A DNA stretch of 64,000 bases from Ascaphus truei (lineage: Eukaryota; Chordata; Amphibia; Anura; Ascaphidae), in contig CM071573.1 in assembly GCA_036426205.1 (NCBI GenBank), positions 41,498,106-41,562,105 on the forward strand. Direction: 5' to 3'. Shown one piece after another: positions 10,481 to 22,273 of the stretch (the stretch's first letter is position 1; the number at the start of each line of letters is the position of its first letter). Below the pieces are notes generated by a model. The model was not told the DNA's origin, did not search any database, and saw only the letters and a list, made by a program, of their open reading frames with translations. Position numbers and translations under genes: made by a program.

Positions 10481-10780
10481 CGGAGGTTGTTCATTAAACT
10501 GCGACATTGCCAATCTGGGAGCTATTCAGTTGCCAATAGTGCCAATCGGGGGAACCGGCATTACCTGATATTCACTTGAATGGTAGTTAGCGCTGGATCG
10601 GTGCAGTAACCGGTAATGGACCATAGCAGAGGTTATTCATAACCTTTGCAGAGGTTATTCATTCATCTGCAATAGTGCCAATCGTGGCACTGTTGCCCGG
10701 AAACTCCCATTAAAGTCACTTTACTTTTTCGTTCGATAGTTCCCCGATCGGCACTATTGCAGTTTAATGAATAACCTCCG
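10481..10780. mobile_element. MITE with ~40-bp inverted termini
   Basis: Left CGGAGGTTGTTCATTAAACT and right AGTTTAATGAATAACCTCCG are near-perfect complements. The interior contains 'GCCAATNNTGCCAATCG' in both orientations. A diverged relative lies at 43433-43540. The target duplication is not clear, so the superfamily is unassigned. Confidence 0.75.
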
Positions 10781-11232
10781 TAGTCTTAAATCTGGAAAGG
10801 TATTAAACATACAACAAATGACAAAACAAGCCGTAATGAATGTATATCAGTGCTCAGTACGTTATAGTCCTAGATAGCAAATAAAATATACATTGCTGGG
10901 GTGGGAATTTAATGAGTGCTTTATATCATTGTAACCATTTCACTACCAGAGGGTCAGGCAATGCATCAATAAATATGTAATACGGAATCGTTTTGACCAT
11001 ACAGCTGATCCACTTTTTCATTTCATGGCATTTCTGCTTTGATCAAACAGGCTTGTGAAATCTCCTGGACAAACCGTCCACACTTTCTCCAGGAGCTGGC
11101 TTCGGTATTTGCTTATCTACGCAGGAAACATCAACTTTGTGTGCGGTGATTTATGCTACCTGCATTAGACTATCTCAGAGAGGGCTTTTAGTACAAGCAA
11201 ACGAAGTGATTGCTTCTTAATACACTCTAGAA
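10781..11232. other. No recognisable feature
   Basis: No exon or repeat boundary was seen. Confidence 0.3.
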
Positions 11233-11404
11233 CAGGGGCGGCCAACTCCATTCCTCAAGGGCCCCCAACAGGTCAGGTTTTCAGGATAACTCCGCTTCAG
11301 CAGTCAAAGAATGAGCCACTGATTGAGCCACCTGTGCTGAAGCGGGAATATCCATAAAACCTGACCTGTTGGTGGCCCTTGACAACTGGAGTTGGCCACC
11401 CCTG
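11233..11404. mobile_element. Palindromic hAT MITE, family B
   Basis: CAGGGGCGGCCAACTCCATT ... GAGTTGGCCACCCCTG. Flanks CTCTAGAA / TTCTAGAC match at 6 of 8. Confidence 0.85.
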
Positions 11405-11587
11405 TTCTAGACCAGTTCTGTTTCCTAATTTAACATCTGTACAATACTTTTATTTTTATTGTTTTTTAAATACAGCCAGGGCTATGTCTATTTAATTTAA
11501 CAAAGGTATGAGACATTTCTTCCAGGAAATAGTAGTCCGATCTTTCCATTGACCAATAATCTGCCTCTGTTTCAACCTGCTGGACAT

Positions 11588-11790
11588 ATTATTATCGTTT
11601 ATTTGTAAAGCGCCAACATATGCCGCCGGGCGGTACAATGGGGGGCACAGGGATTTGTATATTACATAAACAATTACATACAAATAAGGACACACAAGCA
11701 CAAACAGATACAGAGAGTTAATGATAGTACCTGATCCTAAGAGCTTACTCTCAAGAAAGGATGAGGGACAATGTTGAAAGAAAAGGTGGC
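11588..11790 (-). mobile_element. LINE 3' tail (L2/CR1-like), diverged
   Basis: Shows the 'TTTATTTGTAAAGCGCCAACA' opening and the 'GAGCTTACTCTC' block found in the better copies at 20168 and 63098. Non-coding. Confidence 0.5.
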
Positions 11791-11944
11791 TGCTCATCGT
11801 GGGACGCAGTATACATCAGGCTGAAGTATGGTCATATCCCTTAATACCTTTCATTTCAAGATGCAGCTGTTTCTGAAAAATACTTTCTGTATATCATGGT
11901 ATTGAGATAGAGTAAGCTCTATATGTTACACTACCTTTAGTTTT

Positions 11945-12480
11945 TTTTCTTCTTTAAACATAAAATTGTATTAAAGGTATAAAAAAAATTGAAGGGATAC
12001 AGAGAAGACGGGGAGGAGGAAGGATAACGTGTAAAGAAAAAAAATGGACGTAAAATAAAGCGAGGAAAAATAGGTAAAAACAGACGGAATCAGGGACAAG
12101 TCAGTCCAAGACAAATTATAACACAATTAGGAAATAGCTAAATGAATTCATTTAATGAAAGTGAAAGGACAGAGAATCGAGTCTCCCCCAAGATCCCGGG
12201 CCTTCTAAAAGCTTCTCGCTGAATTCTTAAGAAGAGCGGTCAACTTTTCCATTCAAAGAACATTGGAAATACGTGATTATACTTGAGAGATAGACCGAGG
12301 GACAGGCGTCTTCCAGGTCGCTGCAATAGCAGACTGGGCGGCAGCACAAACATAAGAGGCCAGTGCCCAGGGCCGCCAGAGGGCTCTAGGAATTTGTAAG
12401 TCCACGCATTTTTTTCAAGTAGACGAAAAGATCTTATCCCACAAGGGGGACTATTTCAGGGCAATCCCACCGAATATGTA
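11945..12480 (-). pseudogene. Possible L1/Tx1-type LINE ORF2 C-terminal remnant
   Basis: The minus strand carries a broken but recognisable tail of an L1-type ORF2: a 'WDCPEIVPLW'-like stretch near 12450 and an 'AAAQSAIAATWKTP'-like stretch near 12310-12350, in shifting frames. This resembles the conserved ending 'LWxCPxIxxFW...AxxxIAxxWK' of L1 ORF2. Several frameshifts and stops show it is dead. Family placement is tentative. Confidence 0.45.
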
Positions 12481-14780
12481 AACCAGAGACGATATTACCA
12501 AAAACTCTTCAACAAATGTAAGATACTGTACCACCAATACAGTGTTTTATAACCATTCTCCTTGGTTACGTAGTTGTTGATGTTCAAGTTCCACAGTGAC
12601 CTTGTATTCTCCAGTCTGTCTATTCATTCCCAAGAGAGGAGATCTCCAATCGGATGTCAGAAAGAGACCGCTGGAGCTCCGACTGAATACGTAACTTTAT
12701 ATAATTAAATTGGTTAAGTAAATCTCATTTAGTAGAAGGTTGGAGGTTTTCTTAAAGTTCGGAGTCAGAGGCCTCTTGTGTATGCAGAGAGCCGCCATGT
12801 TCAGACTCCGTAGAGGGCTTATCTTTCTTTACAAAATCACGTGCCCCCTCAGAATGAGGAGGCCTTTTTTATTTTGGAGGTGGGAGTTACAGCTTGTTAG
12901 ATGTCATGTAATCTCTAACAAGGTATGTCCTTTATAAAGTTGCATTGCAGTGTATGAGGTAGCAAGATTGACTTCTTTTTATCTCGCCTTATTACACATG
13001 CAGGCGCTCCATTTTCCGGGATAAGAGAAATTGGAAGAGGGAAGGTAGTGCCATGTAGCTAATTTAGAACAAACCCAATCCATTAGTTAAAAAAAATCTA
13101 ATCTTTTATTATTACATGGTGGCCATAACTTAGGGTGCCCATATTTTCCCCCTGCACAAACCGGGACAAAGGTCGCACTTGTACGAACGGCCAAAAACCG
13201 GGACATTTACAAAAAAAAGAACCAGAACAAAGATTGCTGCTTCAGCTTGCCCATCACAGTTGACAAAAATAACATTGGCTAAAGTTGTCCTTTCAATTTG
13301 GGGCTTATGTGACCAGCTGCCCTGATACAAGTGAGGAGGTACAGTAGATTCTTCCTTTTCTAATAATAGCCCGATTGAACACAAGGCCAGACTCACAATC
13401 ATGTCCTTCCCTATTGTGGAGGTAAACAAACATAGCATGGGCCCATTCGCCTATTGTTCTTGTTTCACTTTACAAGGCCTGTGCTTCAAAGGCATTGATT
13501 GTTTTATATCCCACCCCAGCTACTTCTGAAATGAAAATAAACATTCGTTTTAGCAGGCCCTTGGGTGGAAATGTTCCCTGTAGCACAAGCCCTATTGTTT
13601 TTGGCCTTCCTGCAATTTAAAGCTGCAGACCCACATAATAAGGTGCATTTGAGATGTTTGCTTTCCGAGCATCATGGTAGAATGATTGTGTTCTCCAAAA
13701 TCCCGGTGTGTGGCTAATACATCCCACACTTGTTTCTCTGGAGCCACACGTGTCATGCAGGAGATTGTGTTGCAAAGAGTCCTACTGTGCATTGATCAGT
13801 ACAGATCAGTTGTAGCTTCCCCTGGTACTCACTCACACAGTTATTGGGAAATACCCACTGCTCAATTATTTACAGTAAATCTGCATTGCCAGGTTTTCTA
13901 AGTTGATGTTTACACTTGTAATGACAAGTTGCAGCTGTCACACTGTGTATATTGGAGCCAGCCCAACTTGCTGCACAGTAACTGGTACGTGTGATACTTA
14001 AGGCAGCTGATGAGTTGTGAGTTAGCGGATGATGTTGGCTCTGGTCTCCGAAACACTAATTACAGCTTTGTGATCAATCATAATAATGAGATTACAGGGG
14101 AAAGAAGCTGGCATTTAGGATTAACACTTTCAATACCGGAGGGCCTGCAAAGTAGCACAGGGTGTTAGGCTGCTAAGTGTTGCTGTGGGTTAACAGCCCA
14201 CAGGTCTGAATGCTTTAAAATCCGGATCCTGCTTATTTTACTCCCATTTGGCGGTTGCAGCAGTCAGGTGCTAGAAAGCAGCAATCCTGTCAAAAAATAG
14301 TTACTCTTTTACAGAACTGGGTGGAGGGTTTTCTGATGCTGCCCTGACACCGCTGGTTCTGGGGACAATTAATTATATTGGGCAATTACCAAGAACCAAC
14401 CTGGTTGCCAGTGAGACGACTGTCATTGATACATGTAGGTTTCACCAGTGTCCCTGTCATTTACTCACTCGCAAGGAAGTTGCAGACAGGGAAACTTTTT
14501 GAGATTAAATCTCTCCAGCATTAGTGAGGTCATCCAGTATCGGGCTAACAGAGTCCTACGCTGGGAGACTGTTTTAAGTTAAAATAATTACATTATAAGG
14601 AAAACAAACAGACCCTGAGCATCTCCATGACCATAATTCACAACCTCCTGGAGCTTCCTACCTCAGCTGATATTTGCTACCAGCTGTTGACATGTCTTTG
14701 GAGGATAACATGCCCACCAGGACCATTATTGGCGAGCCAGTGAACGATGATACAGTTCTTGCGATGCACAACTTTCTCAT
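12480..14780. other. No gene recognised
   Basis: Short ORFs on both strands (for example 13130-13438 minus) lack recognisable domains. A fragment near 13130-13205 with 'GGGTGCCCATATTTTCC' and 'ACCGGGACA' repeats looks like an old repeat end. The remainder appears unique. Confidence 0.3.
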
Positions 14781-14905
14781 TATAATAATATAATTTTTAT
14801 ATAGCGCTGAGAGTGTACCTAGAATTTCGCAGATACAATGAGACCCTAATGTATGGCTTTGTTGACAGATGCACAGAGAAATACAGTGATTTGCCGAAGG
14901 TGATG
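14780..14905 (-). mobile_element. LINE 3' tail fragment
   Basis: Contains 'TTTTTATATAGCGCTGAGAG', matching the 3' end of the L2/CR1-like tails elsewhere in the window. Confidence 0.45.
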
Positions 14906-14970
14906 AGAAGTACAACTGCTGGAATATGACACATTAAGCCAGTGGCAGATTTACAAATCCACCTCCCTTA

Positions 14971-15235
14971 GGCAGCGCTTATAGCGACGGCGACGTTGTG
15001 CGCTTATAGTAAGCGCGACGGCGACAATGCGATGGAGTGACGGCGCCGTCGCGAAAACTGGTAGCCGGCAAATTTGATTTTTCAAGGGCTGTTGCCTCAT
15101 GTGACGGTCCTCGTACCAATCAAATGGCCGGAAACCCGCGCCGCCGCCGCCCAGCGAAATATAACTTTCGCCTGTGACGATGGCGACGGGTGATGTCACC
15201 TGTCGTGTCGCCGTCGCTGGCACTATAAGCGCGGC
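14971..15235. mobile_element. PIF/Harbinger-like MITE, copy 2
   Basis: Termini GGCAGCGCTTATAG / CTATAAGCGCGGC with TTA on each side (14968-14970, 15236-15238). The left end carries a partial second copy of its own terminus ('GCGCTTATAGTAAGCGCGAC' at about 15000). Confidence 0.8.
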
Positions 15236-15870
15236 TTAGGCACTTACCTCTTTTATGCAAAATAATATATAGTGTGCATTGTCTGTGGGTCATATTAACC
15301 TCTTCATTGCCAGCAGAAGAACTGCCTGGCCTTTCCAGCAATTAAGAGGTTATCCTGTTCAGCTTTGTCCTGCCACATATTACATTATGTAGTGGGGGCT
15401 GAGCCTTGCCATGTGGATGCACAACTATGGTTATTATGATAGCAACCCAAATATTAGAAACAGTCGCGTTGCGATTTAAGGGTTAAAGGTTTGGCATCAG
15501 ATCCAGACCCAATCTGCCGTTGCCTGACTCGCGCTTCCTGCGTACAAATAAACCATTGTCAGTATTTGCTGCTCTATTAAAAAGAAGAAGAAAAAGAACA
15601 TGAAAAGGTTTATTGTTGGTGAGTTCCTCTGACTTCTTCCACTGAAGGGGAGGGAAAGTGAAACACTGCTAGAAATGTAAATGGTACATTTGAATAGCAG
15701 CTCATATTTACATCCCCGTGCAGGGGATAATTACAACTGTACCATTGTTCTGGACAATGCAGCCATTTGTCCCCACTGTATAATCATGTGGAGCGACTGT
15801 CTTGCTTTCTGGATTGTGCTTCTGCATATTCTGCTATAAGTGTGACACTGTGCTACAGTCTCTTCTTCTA
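15236..15870. other. No recognisable feature
   Basis: No supported gene or repeat. Confidence 0.3.
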
Positions 15871-16340
15871 CCAAAGGGTTAAAGCAGCAAAACATGTTAC
15901 ATCTTATATGGTTTTTTTTTTTTTAAATAAATCCATTTTGTAGTATTACATAATAGTGACTGTTTTATTTTGACTTTTTTATTCAACTCTTAATGGCATT
16001 TTGAATGAGTTATAAAGCATCCTTTGATTTCTATATAGCAGGTTTAGCACACCTCCCCAGCAGTGCAAGATCGTTGCCACACGTTCCTGTTTGTGATCAT
16101 TTGTTATCAATGTTCCCAACAGTTTCAGCTTTAAACTGTAGCAATAGATTATGTAACCTTACTAATATCAGGATACATTGTAGCTGCTGAGTTACACTGA
16201 CTAGAAGGATTGATTGAAACTAAAAGGCGGCCATTATGTTAGGCACACAATCAGGAATGTTACAGATTTATAACAGGTCACCACAGGTTTGCCAGTTTAG
16301 GTAAGAATTTACAATTATACATTGTCACATGCTTTACATA
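15870..16340 (-). repeat. Unclassified ~480-bp interspersed repeat, full copy
   Basis: Reverse complement of the combined blocks at 8330-8610 and 10130-10305, in collinear order. Reads from a 'TTTTATGTAAAGC' end (16340) to 'GCAGCAAAACATGTTACATC' on the + strand near 15885. Non-coding. Confidence 0.65.
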
Positions 16341-16599
16341 AAAAAATAAGAAAAAAAGTTAAAACATAAAATAAAATGTAAAAAAAAAGGGGGGGGTGGA
16401 GTATTTCTGCTTTAATGAAGCAGTATTCGGTATGTAGCGTGTGTGCTGATAAAGTTAGGAGCCCCTGAATATAAGCATATGGTGTAACCAATATGCAGAA
16501 CCAATGTTTCCTTTTTCAACTTGCCTCTTCCTTTATGTAAAGGAATATGTTGTGGTTTTCTGGTAACTTTCTTACAGATTAAACCTCACTGGAGATCCC

Positions 16600-16875
16600 C
16601 ATACTCATTTATACTGCGGTTTCTGGTTTTCTGCGTGCCATGGTAGTTGAAGTAAAACAAAACAAAAAAAAAAGCACTCCCAATAACTGCAGGTATCTTG
16701 CCACGGACGCAAGTCGCTCCTATCAAGGAGAACATTAATGCCAAAGATTAAAACAAAATCAAACGGCACTCCATTTGACTTAAAAAAATAGCACATTTAT
16801 TATATACAGTATAACAAAAAAAATCAACGTTTCGGTCCCACAGACAGACAGACAGACAGACATACATACATACTT
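16600..16875 (-). repeat. Possible Penelope-type element remnant with CAGA/CATA microsatellite
   Basis: The minus strand reads 'GGGACCGAAACGTTGATTTT' (16815-16835), the kind of GAAAC segment that follows stem II in hammerhead ribozymes of Penelope-like elements. The expected CTGATGA is absent; its place is taken by a (CTGT)n/(ATGT)n microsatellite (16846-16874). The neighbouring sequence is A-rich and non-coding. Confidence 0.35.
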
Positions 16876-17280
16876 AGTGTGGTGGAACCTATCCCATGCT
16901 TCATTTTGCGAAGCCAGTATAACCAACCCCACACTGAGGAGACCCATTAAGGTTGAAACAGCTGTCTCTGGGTGGGTTTACTGGCTATGCATCTTAACCC
17001 AGGCTGTGCTCAAAAGCTGTGCAATGCAGCAAGCATAAGCTTATAGGGCACCATGTTATATGGTTTTGAAGCAAAGGGTGGCACTGTGTGCTCATTTGCA
17101 TGTAATTTCCCAGAATCCCTTGCTGCAGTGGAAGCACTGTGTGCTGGGTGATAATGGTGAAAGACAGGGTTGCAGATTTGTCTAAGACATGCTAATGAGC
17201 ATACAGTAATATTTCCATTTGCTATATATATATATATATATAAATCTTCCATTACTTTAGCGGTTATTAACCTGTTACCA
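16876..17280. repeat. Probable unclassified interspersed repeat
   Basis: Blocks such as 'AATCCCTTGCTGCAGTGGAA' and 'CATGCTAATGAGCATAC' look like transposon-derived sequence, but there is only one copy in the window and no ends were defined. Includes a short (TA)n at 17223-17240. Confidence 0.35.
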
Positions 17281-17377
17281 ATCAACTAAAACTATTATAA
17301 TATTTAGTGGTGCCTTTAAATTAAGCTCTTTACATGTAATGGAGCTGCACTTGTGACTATTAGAAGAGTGAAGCCTA

Positions 17378-17790
17378 AGGCCGAGTCCATAGAAGGACAG
17401 GCCGTGCTGAGCCATGCGGACGCTCAGCGCTGAGCCCCTGCATCCTCAATGAGGATGCCTTGAGAGGGGGCTCACGCGAGCGTCCGCAGGCGTGCTGACA
17501 AGTTGGAGTTTTCAGCCGAGCGCCAAGCTGTTTTTCAGCGCGCTGTCGGCTGAAAACCTCCAATCACAGCACAGCAGTGTCAACGTCACGGCGCCGTGAC
17601 GTCGACTTCAGTGCGTCGCGGGCGATTGTCCCAGCAACGTCACTGCCCCGCCTCCAACCACCTCCCCCCGGCTCCGATCGCGCCCGCTGGCTCGCCTGTA
17701 TGGGCATGAAATCGCGGAGATTTCAGCAGGCGAGCCTCAGCGTCAGCGCGGCTCGGATCTCCTCACCCCTCTATGGCCCGGGCCTAAGGC
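17378..17790. mobile_element. GC-rich MITE with inverted termini
   Basis: Left TAAGGCCGAGTCCATAGA and right 'CCTCTATGGCCCGGGCCTAA' are imperfect complements. The interior is CpG-rich ('GCTCAGCGCTGAGC'). Probably Harbinger-like by its terminal TAA/TTA, but this is not certain. Confidence 0.6.
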
Positions 17791-18606
17791 TAAGGCCCCG
17801 CTGCCTCAGACCACGCGCCCGCACTGCAGAAAGGCGGCGCGTAGAGAGGCACTTGGGGCTTTTTCCGGTCCAAAGGGACCATTTTTGCCCACCCCCCCGA
17901 GGAGGGGGGGGAGGGGGTGAGTGTGCAACAAACGGGTGGGGGGGGGGAACGGACATGAAGTGGGGGGGGGGGGGGGGCGCCATGACGTAAGGGGGCGGGA
18001 CCGCCCGTCAGCCGTTCAGCACCTCAACTCCTCAGCCGTTCAGCCCCTCAACCGCTGAGCCCCTCAACTCCTCACACACAGACGCACTCAGGCACACACA
18101 CAGACAGGCACACACACAGACAGGCACTGAGGCACACACACATACACACACACACACACAGACAGGCACTGAGGCACACACATACACACACACAGACAGG
18201 CACTCACAAATACAAACGGGGTGTGGGTAGGGGGGTGAATCGGAGCCCGGGGGATCGGAGCAGGGGGGGAATCGGAAGGGGGACCCCCCCCAAGAGGAGA
18301 GAGTCTGTGGGAGGGAGCAGGGGGGACTTCCTTGGTGCTGCAGAGTTTATTTAAAATCGCTGCTTTCCCCCCACTCTCCTCCTTGCTCCCCGAAGCCTCC
18401 CCTCCTCATTGGCTCACAGCCACACCACTTGACGCGTCGCCGCTTGGGATTACAATTCTCTTGAATCCCCTGGCGGCTGACGCGTCACAGCATGTAGTGA
18501 GCTGTGCAGCGAGGGGGGACTGGGACCGGCTCGGGAGGATTCCCCTGCTGGTGGGGAACTTTCGTGCGGCCGCCCGCGCCACCGGGTGCAGCGGGACCCA
18601 GACATA
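17791..18606. mobile_element. GC-rich MITE, tandem copy 1
   Basis: Begins 'TAAGGCCCCGCTGCCTCAG' and ends 'GTGCAGCGGGACCCAGACA'. Contains poly-G and CACA/GACA microsatellite stretches (17880-17990, 18070-18210). Its right third ('TTGAATCCCCTGGCGGCTGA' onward) is repeated in the next copy. Confidence 0.55.
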
Positions 18607-19108
18607 AGGCTAAGGCCCCGCTCCCTCAGTCAGCGCGCCCGCACTGCAGACAGACGCAGACCGCGATATGCGGTCTGTAGGAAGTGGAAGCCGGAGCGGG
18701 AGGTGGGCGGGAGGGGGCGTGGCTTGAGCGGAGGGACCTGCTACTCCCCTCCCCCCCTCCCTCCACGGCTCGGGCTGCAGGAGGGAGCTGCTGCGGGCTG
18801 CTGTAAGGTAAGCAGCTCCCTCCCCCTTCTGCCACAAAAAAAAACCACACACACACACACACTACCTTGAGTAGGAAGCTGCCTGATGACAGCTCCCGCC
18901 CCCGCCCTGATTGGCTCATCAGCGCACCACGTGACGCATCATCGCTCGGGATCACAATTTTCTTGAATCCCCTGCCGGCTGATGTGTCACAGTGCGTAGT
19001 GAGCCGTCAGCGAGGGGGGACCGGGACCGGCTACGGAGGATTCCCCTGCTGGTGGGGAACGCTCGCGCGGCCGTCCGCGCCGCCGAGCGCAGCGGGTCCC
19101 AGCCCTAA
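18607..19108. mobile_element. GC-rich MITE, tandem copy 2
   Basis: Same left end ('TAAGGCCCCGCTCCCTCAG') and right end ('GCGCAGCGGGTCCCAGCCC') as the preceding copy, abutting it head to tail. The middle is shorter. The ORFs predicted in it are GC-rich chance frames. Confidence 0.55.
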
Positions 19109-20167
19109 GACCATCTCAGAGGCAGCAGACAAAACATTCTTCACATTTGTAAATATAATAAATAATAATAACCAATTAACAGAAGAGAATCAGGAGACGA
19201 TTCCCTGATCCGTGCCAATGTTTTCCGATGAAGTTGCTAGTTGCCTTAATTTTCAAGTGTAGAGAAAAAAAGAATGACTATTGTTATTAACCTTCATTTT
19301 CAGAGGGTTTGGGGAGAGATTCACTAAGTGCAGACGTTCGGTCCGTATCGCACCTCAATCTGGTGTTACCTGCCGTTCAAGTCAGTATTAAGACAAAAAT
19401 AGTGCAATTCTGGTGCAAAATATACTTATGCACCATATGTATTAAGGAGCAAAATACCTTTGAAATCAATAGTATTTTTTCTTTGACACATCTGGAGAAA
19501 TGTTTTTTCCCCCAAACTGCAATCTGTCTAAAGACCCCAGTTTAGCCTCTTAACCTCTGACACATACCTCCACCATGTGACAATAAACCAGTCCTGGTTT
19601 TGTATTCCCAGTTCCTGGCCTGATTGCAAGCCCAGTATCAGCGTAAGATCTGAAGAAATATTATGCAATTGAGGTTGTGCGTTTAATTAATACAGCATGT
19701 TACTTAATACATAGGACATTATTTATTATTCTTTGAAGATGCATTCCCCATGCTGGAGAATAAATGAGATGTGTTTAAATGAATGGGACTAAAGTCCTCC
19801 CCATCGCGGGGAAATGTCTTTACAGCATATTGAATAAGGGTAGTAGTCTCCGCAGACACCTTCCATTTAATGGCATGTACCGTTTATAGTAATAGTAGTA
19901 GTTGGGTAATCTCAGTAGCCTGAAATATACAATTTATCCCTTCCCCTGTATAAACTGAAATAATTCAGCTTTTTTATAGCACTTGCCTGAACAAGACATT
20001 TAAGTGTTCTTGAAAATTAGCCAATAAAGATATACTTTTCTATCTCACACTTGCAGCCTTTGATGAGAAAGTTCAGAAGATTTTAGACGTGAAACATTAT
20101 AACAGATTTCATGAAGAACAGTAGCAGAGTGATGCACAATACACAAAAACATTACCTATTTCACCAA
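19109..20167. other. No recognisable feature
   Basis: A/T-rich, without a supported gene or repeat. Confidence 0.3.
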
Positions 20168-20965
20168 TTGTATTGTATTGTATGTCTTTATTTATATAGC
20201 GCCAAAAGTGTACTCAGCGCTTCACAAAGAATACAGTACAGGGAATTAAAATATAATAAGTGTAGCAAAATCAGACAATAGGAAAGGAAATCCCTGCCCC
20301 GGAGAGCTTACAATCTAAGAGGTTTGATGGTGAACTTATAGAGACAGCAGGTGAGGGAATAAGTGCTGTAGATGGCAGTGATTGGCCACAATGGGTGGTA
20401 GGAGTGACTGGGTGTGGGTGAATAGCCATGAGTGCAGGCTATTGGGATGCTTTGTGGGGTGAGTTTTAAGGTTAGTCAGTATTAAAATGAGAGGGTTAAC
20501 ACAATTTACAGGGGAAGAGATGGCACGGAGGCATGGGTGAAATCAGGTGTGTATGTCTGGCTTCAGGCTTAGGGGAGATCCCCAGCAACAGGAAGGAGTA
20601 GATAGAGGGTGTGAATAGAGGATTTGTGTGGGTGTTTTTTATTGAGGGGTAAAGAAGTTGTTGGGAGACAGGTGTATAAATAATGGTGCAGTGGGGAGTG
20701 GGGAAGTTGGAGAGAACAGAGACATTAACAAAGGAGTGAGGAAACTGTAAACAGAAAAAGCAATAGGGAGGGCATAGTGAAATGCATGAGGAGAGACTTC
20801 CAAGGTACTGGTGGATAGAAAGAGTACAAAGAATCACAGCGTATCGAAAGTAAAGTTCACACAGTTGCAAAGTTGTTGTGCAGAGTCCCGATCTTCCTCC
20901 AATCTTCACCTCCAATTTCAATTTAAAAGTTACTTTTATTAGGGACACGACCTAATAAATATTGG
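20168..20965 (-). mobile_element. L2/CR1-like LINE 3' tail, long copy
   Basis: The + strand opens 'TGTATGTCTTTATTTATATA' then GCGCC, the complement of a LINE 3' end. It shares about 430 bp with 63098-63552 and its first 50 bp with the coding L2-type LINE at 58665. The 150-residue ORF here (20496-20948, minus) has no recognisable domain and is probably not coding. Confidence 0.7.
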
Positions 20966-21994
20966 AGGGCTATTTATGAAAATCTAGACGAGCGCCATAC
21001 ATTGCATGATAAAAGGGGGGTTATGGGGCTGTTTCTTTGGATAGCTCTCCCCCAATTAACTTGGAGTCTCCTACAGTGAACAGATCAAAGCAACAATCAA
21101 CCATATTCAATATTTCCCCTCTTTTTGTTTTAAACATAGTTTGTGTATTGAGGGATCTTAAGGTGCTGGATCCATTTTGGGATATATTTCCCCACCATTT
21201 TTATCCATCATTTGAAATCTGTTTTGGAACATCTTGGAACAGGGGTTGTAGTAACAAAGAAGTCTTACACTGGGAGAGTTCTTGGTTCAGAACCGTCCCA
21301 CAGGAAACAGGGTTTAAAGGGCTGTGTTATACACTCATACCAGTTACATAATCTTTGGCAGTGGCCGTGGATTTTGCAGGCTCTCCAGCTCTGATGGGGC
21401 TACGTATTCATCTCTGCTCTATGAACATAGTTTGTGGTTACTGATCTATGTTGAGAGTAGGTTTTGCTCGGTGTATGTTCAGCATGTGTTATTGTTATGT
21501 GGTCCCCACATGACAAAATATTTGTCTCTCTGGCTGGAGTTTAGAGAAATCTCTAAGCAATTTATGCTGAAGTGACATCGTCGATGCCATGTCCATCAGT
21601 CAGTTTATTTACTGCATTGTTTGTAGTTATTGGAGAGTAGGTGTCAAAGTATTTCATCTGCAAAACATGTAAGAATTAACATCAACAAAAAGAACTCTTT
21701 GTCTTCTCTGTCTCGGGAAGGCAGTCTCACATATGGATTGGCAGTCTAATTATTAGGAAAGCAGTCACTCTTTGCATAAGGCAGTCTCACCTGTGTGCAG
21801 GTCATGTCACTCTTTGGAAAAGCGTCATCAATGGAAAGCCAGTTTATTGAAGAACACTTTTTTTTCTATGGCAACAATCATCAATAAAACTTTAATAACA
21901 ATATTCCCAATCGCTGAGTGAACATTTGGAGGGGAGAACATAGGCTCTTCCTCCACTGAACCAAGCGGGAGGAGGCATTAGTAACCTCCTAGAC
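20966..21994. other. No gene recognised
   Basis: Chance ORFs of 60-104 residues, with no splice-supported exon. A loose 'GGCAGTCTCAC' repeat occurs at 21720-21800. Confidence 0.3.
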
Positions 21995-22273
21995 CAGGGG
22001 TGCGCAGCGGTTACCGAGGTCCCGCGCTCTTGCCCAAAGCATTTAATTGAAATGCCGGGGGACTGCGCAAGGCCTCTGTAACTTCCCTAACCTTGTCTCC
22101 GACGGCTTCGGACGACGCGTCACCATGGCAATGCGTCATCAAATTATGTCGCAGAGTCACATTGCCATGGCAAGGATCTATCACATGACCTCGTGGCATC
22201 ATTTGACGCCGGAGACAAGTAAGGGGGGGAGAGCAGGCAGGGAGGCGCAGACTGGAAAACGTGCACACCCCTG
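21995..22273. mobile_element. hAT MITE, family A, copy 4
   Basis: CAGGGGTGCGCAGCGG ... GTGCACACCCCTG with a perfect 8-bp duplication TCCTAGAC (21987-21994, 22274-22281). The left end has lost the G-rich block seen in the other copies. Confidence 0.9.

Noticed and set aside
20496..20948. 150-residue minus-strand ORF
   Set aside because: Lies in a LINE-tail repeat also present at 63 kb, where the frame is not preserved. No domain.
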